NCBI GenBank assembly: GCA_031259095.1
Contig: JAIRLW010000359.1
Location: forward strand, 1-5,371
Source: Planctomycetaceae bacterium
Lineage (GTDB): Bacteria; Planctomycetota; Planctomycetia; Pirellulales; Thermoguttaceae
Direction of reading: 5' to 3'
DNA length: 5,371 nt
A model generated the notes under the pieces. The model made no database searches. It had not been told where the DNA came from and saw nothing but the letters and a program-made list of their open reading frames with translations. The position numbers were made by a program, and so were the translations under genes. Below, one piece after another: positions 1-5,371 of the stretch (position 1 is the stretch's first letter; each line of letters starts with the position of its first letter).

Positions 1-2
1 CG

Positions 3-467
3 CAGGCTAAGTATGAACTTGGAGTGATTGCGTGGGATGTGTTATGTCAGATTAAAGGTGGGAGTGGTGAAGGTACAAATTGTTATACAACCCAATTGAT
101 TGGGTGCCATCCTTCATTAAGTGATCAAGATGTATGTCATGTTTTTACTTCTAATTCCCCCTCATGTTCAATTCCAGGAAAAATATATGGTAATTATCCT
201 AAGAAAGCGTTTAGAGAAAAAGAATCAATTGACCCTCCTAATACGCTTGCCAGAAAACCAGTTCTTGAAAAATGTTTTAATTATGTAAACTATGTTGAAA
301 CAATACACTACGGTACTGTTTTGGGTGGGGGGTGGGATTGTGATTCGGGTAATGGTTGTGAACAAAGTTTTTTTAATTGGTCAACTAATAATTGTATTGA
401 TTGTGAACTTTCAGGCGCAGCTGTTCCTGGACCAAGCGTTGAAAGTGCAACGTGCAGAGATCCTTAG
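3..467 (+). CDS. Cysteine-rich, probably secreted hypothetical protein (5' end outside window)
   Basis: I do not recognise this family. The frame is open from the first full codon at base 3 to the TAG at 465-467, giving at least 155 residues. A GTG at base 24 is the first start-type codon in frame, but it has no Shine-Dalgarno sequence at a useful distance, so the real start is probably upstream of the window. Counted from that GTG, there are 11 cysteines in 147 residues (8, 20, 28, 38, 48, 84, 106, 112, 124, 127, 144), along with many Gly, Asn and Ser. Such density suggests a disulphide-stabilised extracytoplasmic protein; C124 and C127 form a CxxC pair. There is no hydrophobic segment long enough for a membrane span in the visible part. 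It ends 201 bases before the next gene, so it may be a separate transcription unit. Reality of the gene is supported by length and composition; function is unknown. Confidence 0.6.
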   Translation, partial: QAKYELGVIAWDVLCQIKGGSGEGTNCYTTQLIGCHPSLSDQDVCHVFTSNSPSCSIPGKIYGNYPKKAFREKESIDPPNTLARKPVLEKCFNYVNYVETIHYGTVLGGGWDCDSGNGCEQSFFNWSTNNCIDCELSGAAVPGPSVESATCRDP

Positions 468-668
468 CCCGAATAATTTATTATCGTACACATTATTTTA
501 GGATAATCCGAAATTTCCGATGCCATTCAAATATTATTAAAAAATAGAAAAATGCTCCTGTGTGTATTTGATTGTTTATTTTAAATTAGAAATTATGTGG
601 TATCGCAAAAAATGAATTATTTTTGTTCTTTGTTTTCATACTATTTTATCATGAGGTAATATAAACAC
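468..668 (+). promoter_or_regulatory. AT-rich intergenic region, likely holding the operon promoter
   Basis: This is the only sizeable gap before the overlapping gene set, so a promoter for the downstream operon is expected here by position. I see no convincing -35/-10 pair. The best weak candidates are TTGATT at 568-573 followed 17 bases later by AATTAT at 591-596, and TACTAT at 639-644 with no good -35 partner. Small inverted repeats (ATAAT-TT-ATTAT at about 473-484 and GGAT-A-ATCC near 502-510) have loops too short for a normal terminator hairpin and no following T-run. Confidence 0.3.
653..660 (+). promoter_or_regulatory. Ribosome binding site for the gene at 669
   Basis: GAGGTAAT matches 7 of 8 positions of the 16S-complementary GAGGTGAT and ends 8 bases before the ATG at 669. 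It is the strongest Shine-Dalgarno sequence in the window and fixes the start of the first gene of the operon. The later genes have weaker or no such site and seem to rely on overlap with the preceding gene. Confidence 0.7.
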
Positions 669-1859
669 ATGAATAATCGTTTCGTTTTTGTTGTGGTTGT
701 TGTGATAATTTGTTTTTCCTCAAAAGTAGTTGCTAATAATGCCTTGCGTTTAGAAAACATCTGTAATAGTATAAAGTCTAACTCAGAAGGAATATTCAGT
801 TGGAAAGGTAAGGTTGTTGTAAAAACAACAATGACTGATTCAAATCCTTCAACTCCGATGCCACATGAACAATATACCGAATATGTCTATCACTTTACTG
901 TTGATAGAGGACATGATGCCTTTTTTTCTTCGGCAGAATTAAAAAATGAATATTCTGTTTTCGGCAAAAATAAAGTATCGCTTTTGTTATCGAATCAGAA
1001 TTATATGTACTTCAAAGGTACTTTTTTTAGTTTCGAATGGCAGAAAAGAGAACAGGAAGGAATGATTTATGATGGCAACAAACTTGTTAATGTACAAGGA
1101 AACGATTATAATCGAGTTGCTGTTATTCATGTGACAAAACCTAAAACTAAAAAACTAATGTATTTTTTTGATCCTTTCCTTAAATATTTTTGTGGTGATG
1201 ATCGAATATTTGTAGATTTAGAAAACATAATAGTTGGTATAAAACGTCATGGAATAACTAACTTTGATCTTTTCTCGCGGTCTGCAACAAATGAAAAAAT
1301 CCAATTGACTCAAGAGAATGATTGTTTTCGATTGGAATTTACCGTCCAAAAAGCGGAGAGACAATCATCACAGGTATATATATTTGATACTAAACAGGGT
1401 GGAAATATTATTTCATATTCGTTATTACAAAAAACAGGTGATAAAATAATTGATTCGAAGAATTACAAGTGCGATTATCAAAAAGTAAATGGTTATTGGA
1501 TTCCTAAAAAAACTGTTATGCAGCGTCGACTTGATTCAAATTCACGATGTTTTACCGAAATAATAGATTGGGTGTCAAATGAAATTAATGTTATAATTCC
1601 TGATAATTTTTTTTCCCTGCAACGACTAGGTATTCATCGTGGTGACACAGTTTATGATGAACGTACACAAGAGTCAACTATAATTAATAGCGATGATTTT
1701 CCATCATTGCCACAACAACTCAAATCAGAGATTAGACGTATCTCATATTCGCGTTTGTTTATTATTTTTTGTGGCATTATTCTTATTGTGGTTTCCATTT
1801 TCATGAAATGGCGGCAATGGAGTAAATCCAAAACCAAGAGAGAGCAAACCAATGAATAA
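669..1859 (+). CDS. Signal-peptide protein with C-terminal membrane anchor, possibly LolA-like
   Basis: A 396-residue exported protein. Residues 1-22 form a signal peptide (short basic start, strongly hydrophobic run, then a V-V-A-type cleavage site). Residues about 25-345 are polar and rich in predicted beta strands. Residues about 362-379 form one membrane span, followed by a basic tail (K380 to K390), so the bulk should sit outside and the tail in the cytoplasm. The stretch 267-330 (YQKVNGYWIPKK, then IPDNFFSL, then GIHRGDTVYDER) resembles the C-terminal part of planctomycete proteins with a LolA/LolB-like beta fold that bind lipid or lipoprotein; this is a weak, memory-based assignment. 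The start is fixed by GAGGTAAT at 653-660. Its last 8 bases overlap the next gene, which argues that the two products act together. The gene is very AT-rich compared with the two genes after it, and includes an eight-T run at 1607-1614 with the frame intact. Confidence 0.75.
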   Translation: MNNRFVFVVVVVIICFSSKVVANNALRLENICNSIKSNSEGIFSWKGKVVVKTTMTDSNPSTPMPHEQYTEYVYHFTVDRGHDAFFSSAELKNEYSVFGKNKVSLLLSNQNYMYFKGTFFSFEWQKREQEGMIYDGNKLVNVQGNDYNRVAVIHVTKPKTKKLMYFFDPFLKYFCGDDRIFVDLENIIVGIKRHGITNFDLFSRSATNEKIQLTQENDCFRLEFTVQKAERQSSQVYIFDTKQGGNIISYSLLQKTGDKIIDSKNYKCDYQKVNGYWIPKKTVMQRRLDSNSRCFTEIIDWVSNEINVIIPDNFFSLQRLGIHRGDTVYDERTQESTIINSDDFPSLPQQLKSEIRRISYSRLFIIFCGIILIVVSIFMKWRQWSKSKTKREQTNE

Positions 1860-3336
1860 TTGTCGATTTTCTTTTTTCTTACCGATTTTAGCGTGTTTTG
1901 TGGGAATAATGTTTTGTGTTGTTATTTTACATAGCAGAAATCAACAACATATTTCGTCTTCCGCAAATCTTGCCCCGCAATGTGCTCATTGGGCGATTTT
2001 TCGGACGGCACAACTTCTTGGGATTCCAACGGGACCAAACGCAATACAGCGGTTGTTGCCCAATCAACCGAAAGGTCATACGTTAGTCCAAATTGTTGAA
2101 ACACTTGCAAAAATCGGTGTTAATGCTGAAGGGTATCGTGATAATTGGGATTCGCTTACAAAAATATCATTTCCTTGCATTGCTCATTTAAAAAATCCGG
2201 ATCATTATATTGTTGTTTCAGAAATTGAACCGGAACAAGGTTATGTTCATATTTTTGACGATGCCGGAAATCGAACCCGCCAAAAACGTGAAACATTTGA
2301 AAAACGTTGGACGGGTTATACGTTACATATTGAAAAAGATAAATCGTTTTTTAATTCAAAAATGGATGATTCTATTCCGCGAGCGGTTTTTGATCATCTG
2401 ATTCTTGACAAAGGCGATATTCCTGCTGTCGGCGAACCAATAGAATTTGTGTTTCCGGTTTCTAATACGGGAACAGCCGATCTTGTTATTGAAGATGTGA
2501 AGGTCAATTGCGGTTGTCTTAAAAGTGAAAAACCGGAACATCCAATTCCACCTGGTAAAAGCGATGTTATCAAATTGTTTTATTCCATTGAACCGAAACG
2601 CGGAGTCTTTACACAAACCGCCGCGATCAAAACGAATGATCCCCAATATCCGGTAGTTGTCATTTCCGCGTGTGGTTTTACCGGAGTTGATGTTCGTATT
2701 GAACCGTCACGGATTTTTCTTGATCGTCTTTTTGTTGGACGAAAAACGGTCTATCGTTGTTTTGTCCGTTACACCGGAGAATGGAATGATTTTCAAGTCG
2801 AAGTTGAATCTGCCGATTTGACCGGAATAAAACTCGTTCAACACGAATGTTTGCCGCTTGACAAAACCAATTTTTCCAATTCGCAAATTTTATCCAACAC
2901 AAAAATATCTCAATCAGTTGCAAAAAATAACCGCCTTCTCGAATTGACCTTTGAACCGACCGGTAATATTTCAGAAAAGATTAGCGGAACAGTTAAACTC
3001 AAAACCAACGTATCCGGTTACGAACACTTTACGCTCAATGTTTCTGGAACAATTGAATTACCGATACGAATATTTCCGAATGTTATTGACTTAAAAGAGG
3101 ACAAAGAACATACGGTTACACTTATCTCGCTTGTTGATAAACCATTTAGTATTGCCGGTGTTGATTGTGATCCGGTAATTACATGCCAGTATGGTACATC
3201 AATGAAAAATGAACAACAATTACATCTTGTCAAAAACGGTGTTCTCAAATCCAACAATTTTGTAATACATTGTCAATTGGACAAAGAACAATCGACAATT
3301 AGTATTCCGCTGACACTTCTTGCCGATGTTCCATGA
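1852..3336 (+). CDS. Membrane-tethered C39-like peptidase / DUF1573 fusion protein
   Basis: A 494-residue protein. Residues 9-27 are an uncleaved-looking membrane anchor with the basic residues on its outer side few, so the rest is probably extracytoplasmic. Residues about 40-160 look like a C39 papain-like peptidase: candidate nucleophile C44 at the start of a helix (QCAHWAIF), histidine H118 in DHYIVVSEI, and aspartate D136 in VHIFDDAGN. Residues about 178-275 are a clear DUF1573 module: VSNTGTADLVIEDVKVNCGC with C220 and C222, then IPPGKSDVI, then KTNDP. Two further Ig-like beta modules seem to follow (about 281-400 and 401-490). Family knowledge: C39 domains usually cut double-glycine leaders inside ABC transporters; here there is no transporter part, so the target is unknown. 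The ATG at 1852 lies inside the end of the preceding gene, with a weak AAGAGAGAG ribosome site at 1836-1844. The stop overlaps the next start (ATGA). Whether the peptidase is active is uncertain because the residue after C44 is Ala, not the usual Gly. Confidence 0.85.
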   Translation: MNNCRFSFFLPILACFVGIMFCVVILHSRNQQHISSSANLAPQCAHWAIFRTAQLLGIPTGPNAIQRLLPNQPKGHTLVQIVETLAKIGVNAEGYRDNWDSLTKISFPCIAHLKNPDHYIVVSEIEPEQGYVHIFDDAGNRTRQKRETFEKRWTGYTLHIEKDKSFFNSKMDDSIPRAVFDHLILDKGDIPAVGEPIEFVFPVSNTGTADLVIEDVKVNCGCLKSEKPEHPIPPGKSDVIKLFYSIEPKRGVFTQTAAIKTNDPQYPVVVISACGFTGVDVRIEPSRIFLDRLFVGRKTVYRCFVRYTGEWNDFQVEVESADLTGIKLVQHECLPLDKTNFSNSQILSNTKISQSVAKNNRLLELTFEPTGNISEKISGTVKLKTNVSGYEHFTLNVSGTIELPIRIFPNVIDLKEDKEHTVTLISLVDKPFSIAGVDCDPVITCQYGTSMKNEQQLHLVKNGVLKSNNFVIHCQLDKEQSTISIPLTLLADVP

Positions 3337-5186
3337 AAGATGTATCAGAAATTAAAGTATTGAAAACAAAGCGTTCTATTGCTGATTATATTTGTATTAT
3401 TATTCTTATTGTACAAACGATATTACTGGCATGGAGCGGTTACGTTCATTCGCCGACCCATCTTGAAGTGTTTCATCTTCCGGCAGGTTTGAGTCATTGG
3501 GAACTCAATCGTTATGATCTCTTTCGGGTCAATCCGCCATTGATTCGTAAAATGGCGGCATTGCCAATGTTTCTTACTTCACACGAAAGCAATTACAGTT
3601 CTTACAACTCTAATCCATTTTTCCGCGCAGAATATGGTGTTGGACTTGACACGATGCACGCTAATGGAACACGTTTTGTTTGGCTTGTAACGTTGGCACG
3701 TTGGGCTTGTATTCCGTTTATCTTGCTTGGAAGTTGGATTTGTTTTATTTGGGCAAAAGAACTTTACGGTGATGTTGCAGGAATGATTGCAATGTTACTT
3801 TGGTCGTTTTGTCCTTATGTTCTTGCTCAAGGAAGTCTGATAACTCCCGATGCTCATGCGGCGGCGCTTGGTGTTACTGCAATGTTTTTGTTTTGGAAAT
3901 GGTTAAAAAAACCAACGTATTGGACGGCATTGTTTGTTGGAGTTGTTTTGGGGATTGCGGAACTTTCTAAATTTACTCTTCTCGTTTTTTATCCGCTCGT
4001 TTTCATTCTTTGGCTGATCGTCAGATTTCCATTACAAAAAAACATGATCTTGAAAGAATCGGTAATAATTTTTTTGATTATCATAACGAGTATTTTTGCG
4101 ATCAATTTTGGTTACGATTTTGAGGGAACATTCAAACCTCTTGGCGGCTATAGATTTCAAACGAAAATATTAACAGAACACAATTCAATAAAAGACGTCC
4201 CGCTCGAAGGCAGTAATCGTTTTGCTGGAACTTGGCTTGCCGCTATTCCTGTACCGTTACCATCGAATTTTGTTTCGGGAATTGATCTGCAAAGAAAAGA
4301 CGTAGAAACCGGTATTTTTTCCTACTTGAACGGTGAATGGAAAATCGGCGGTTGGCGATACTTTTATCTCGAATCAATATTGATCAAATTGCCGCTTGGA
4401 ACATTAATATTGGTCGGTTTGAGTGCGGTTATAACAATGATGAATATTCAATACAGAAAAAAATGGCGGGATGAACTTTTTTTGTTATTGCCGGCTTTTA
4501 CAATACTTTTCATTTTTTCAATACAAACAGGTATTGGTCTTCATTCTCGTTACCTAATGCCGTTGTTACCGTTTTTATTTATCTGGACAAGCAAGACGGC
4601 GGTATTATTTCAAAATTACCAAAGAAAGTTTTGTTCTATTGTTGTTGCTCTTTTAATTTGGTCGATTGGAAGCACGTTATATTATTTTCCGCATGAAATT
4701 ACTTACAGTAATGAATTATTCGGCGGTTCTAAAAATATCTATAAATATCTTGCTAAAAGTGATTCTTCGTGGGGACAAGACTTATTGTTTCTCAAAAAGT
4801 GGTTAGACAAACATCCTGAAGTTACAGAAATACGCATTGCTCATTGTGGACCTTTTGATCCGCGATTGGTTGGTTTGGAATTTACAACGCCGCCGTTAGG
4901 TTTTAATGGACAAAAACGACAAAAAGAATTGTCTCATGAATCATTGGGACCGCAATCGGGTTGGTATGCGATTGATGTTTGTTTTTTACTTGGCGGTGAA
5001 CCGTTATCAGCGGCAGACGGCAAAGGCGGCTGGATAGAACCATCAGGTATTCCCGGATATGATCTCTCTTATTTTCAAAATTTTACACCAATTGCCAGAG
5101 CCGGATATTCCATTTACATTTACCATGTTACGTTAGAAGACGCCAATCGTGTACGGCGTGAAATGGGATTGCCGGAAATTGAATGA
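3333..5186 (+). CDS. GT39/ArnT-like (GT-C fold) membrane glycosyltransferase
   Basis: A 617-residue integral membrane protein of the GT-C group (dolichyl-phosphate-mannose-protein mannosyltransferase/ArnT-like), which moves a sugar from a polyprenyl-phosphate donor to a lipid or protein on the outer side of the membrane. Membrane span 1 is at about 17-36; the first outer loop has HLEVFHLPAG with E45, then RVNPPLIRKMAALP at 65-78. Further spans lie near 118-138, 145-164, 170-190, 197-209, 214-231, 242-259, 346-368, 381-398, 405-419 and 433-451. Other family marks are TPDAHAA (171-177), GGWRYFYLESILIKLPLG (339-356), RYLMPLLPFL (406-415) and SNELFGG (459-465). The C-terminal part (about 455-617) is an outer soluble region with WGQDLLFLKKWL at 480-491. 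The ATG overlaps the preceding stop as ATGA and has no Shine-Dalgarno sequence, so translation probably depends on reinitiation. Sugar and acceptor cannot be told from sequence; neighbours suggest an envelope target. Confidence 0.88.
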   Translation: MKDVSEIKVLKTKRSIADYICIIILIVQTILLAWSGYVHSPTHLEVFHLPAGLSHWELNRYDLFRVNPPLIRKMAALPMFLTSHESNYSSYNSNPFFRAEYGVGLDTMHANGTRFVWLVTLARWACIPFILLGSWICFIWAKELYGDVAGMIAMLLWSFCPYVLAQGSLITPDAHAAALGVTAMFLFWKWLKKPTYWTALFVGVVLGIAELSKFTLLVFYPLVFILWLIVRFPLQKNMILKESVIIFLIIITSIFAINFGYDFEGTFKPLGGYRFQTKILTEHNSIKDVPLEGSNRFAGTWLAAIPVPLPSNFVSGIDLQRKDVETGIFSYLNGEWKIGGWRYFYLESILIKLPLGTLILVGLSAVITMMNIQYRKKWRDELFLLLPAFTILFIFSIQTGIGLHSRYLMPLLPFLFIWTSKTAVLFQNYQRKFCSIVVALLIWSIGSTLYYFPHEITYSNELFGGSKNIYKYLAKSDSSWGQDLLFLKKWLDKHPEVTEIRIAHCGPFDPRLVGLEFTTPPLGFNGQKRQKELSHESLGPQSGWYAIDVCFLLGGEPLSAADGKGGWIEPSGIPGYDLSYFQNFTPIARAGYSIYIYHVTLEDANRVRREMGLPEIE

Positions 5187-5196
5187 AAGATAAAAA

Positions 5197-5371
5197 ATGA
5201 GATTTAGTTGTATCAAAAAATTATTGAAAAAGAAGGGTATTTTACTATTGGCCTGTTTCTGGTTAATCGGTATTGGTATTATTGCCGGACGATGTTGTTA
5301 CGATTTGAAAACTTATTTTTTAGGCGATACTTTGGTTTATCGTTTTGTATCACAAAGCGGTTATGATTATT
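5197..5371 (+). CDS. N-terminally anchored hypothetical protein (3' end outside window)
   Basis: Fifty-eight complete codons are visible, open to the window edge. The protein begins MRFSCIKKLLKKKG, a basic cytoplasmic start, followed by a single hydrophobic segment at about residues 15-31 (ILLLACFWLIGIGIIAG), then RCCYDLKTYFLGDTLVYRF, which begins a polar region expected outside the membrane. The spacing of 10 bases after the glycosyltransferase stop and the weak AAAGA ribosome site at 5186-5190 make it the next gene of the same operon. Too little is visible to name a family. The LLAC wording at residues 17-20 resembles a lipobox, but the hydrophobic run continues past the cysteine, so a membrane anchor is the better reading. 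Confidence 0.65.
   Translation, partial: MRFSCIKKLLKKKGILLLACFWLIGIGIIAGRCCYDLKTYFLGDTLVYRFVSQSGYDY

Noticed and set aside
292..501. Overlapping + strand frame inside the cysteine-rich gene, 69 codons
   Set aside because: It has no ribosome site and shadows the main frame, whose cysteine-rich composition looks more like a real protein; the Val/Ile-rich translation arises from G/T-rich codons read out of frame.
468..560. Possible terminator after the cysteine-rich gene
   Set aside because: The inverted repeats seen there have loops of one or two bases and weak AT stems, and no T-run follows a stable hairpin.
651..659. Minimal start-stop frame ATG-AGG-TAA just before the gene at 669
   Set aside because: It overlaps the ribosome binding site GAGGTAAT and is most simply part of that site; no leader-peptide or attenuator structure accompanies it.
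1607..1614. Eight-T run as a possible phase-variation site in the LolA-like gene
   Set aside because: Runs of six to eight A or T are common throughout this AT-rich window, the frame is intact, and nothing else suggests switching.
1652..1852. Open frame on the - strand opposite the end of the LolA-like gene
   Set aside because: It lies fully antisense to a well-supported gene, has no ribosome site that I can see and its translation shows no domain.
1888..1900. Possible lipobox (I-L-A-C15) in the C39-DUF1573 protein
   Set aside because: The hydrophobic run continues for over ten residues after the cysteine and position -2 is Leu, so a membrane anchor fits better than a lipoprotein signal.
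2210..2401. Overlapping + strand frame of 63 codons within the C39-DUF1573 gene
   Set aside because: It covers the region encoding H118 and D136 of the well-supported frame and has no features of its own.
2356..3257. Three open frames on the - strand (2356-2646, 2678-2923, 3018-3257)
   Set aside because: All are antisense to the DUF1573 part of the fusion protein, have low-complexity or random-looking translations, and are explained by codon bias of the real gene.

Overview
The window (5,371 bases, standard code, AT-rich) most likely comes from a bacterium of the Planctomycetota with unusually low GC. This rests on protein content, not on a marker gene. A C39-like peptidase domain fused to a DUF1573 domain with its Cys-Gly-Cys motif, a GT39-type membrane glycosyltransferase with the wording LPAGLSHW...RVNPPL...AALP, and a signal-peptide protein ending in 'G-x-x-x-G-D-x-V-x-D-x-R' plus a C-terminal membrane anchor are all, from memory, characteristic of planctomycete genomes. 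No RNA gene, insertion sequence, CRISPR array or origin was seen.

Layout, all on the + strand. Bases 3-467 hold the 3' part of a cysteine-rich, probably secreted protein of unknown function. Bases 468-668 are an AT-rich gap with a good ribosome binding site at its end. Bases 669-1859 encode a signal-peptide protein with a LolA-like look and a C-terminal membrane anchor. Bases 1852-3336 encode the membrane-tethered C39-like/DUF1573 protein. Bases 3333-5186 encode the GT39-like polytopic glycosyltransferase. Bases 5197-5371 are the start of another N-terminally anchored protein, cut by the window end.

The last four genes overlap by 8 bases, overlap by 4 bases (ATGA), and are separated by 10 bases, so they almost certainly form one operon with translational coupling. 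Every product is predicted to be in, or to face, the extracytoplasmic side. The simplest reading is an envelope module: an extracytoplasmic thiol-protease-like protein with Ig-like DUF1573 modules, a lipid- or ligand-binding-like partner, and a glycosyltransferase that could modify a lipid or protein outside the membrane. The cysteine-rich upstream product is a possible substrate, but that link is inference only.

Points worth a second look are the atypical catalytic neighbourhood of the C39-like domain, two hallmark acidic positions lost from the glycosyltransferase, a change in base composition inside the operon near base 1850, and a guanine-rich tract in the cysteine-rich gene.
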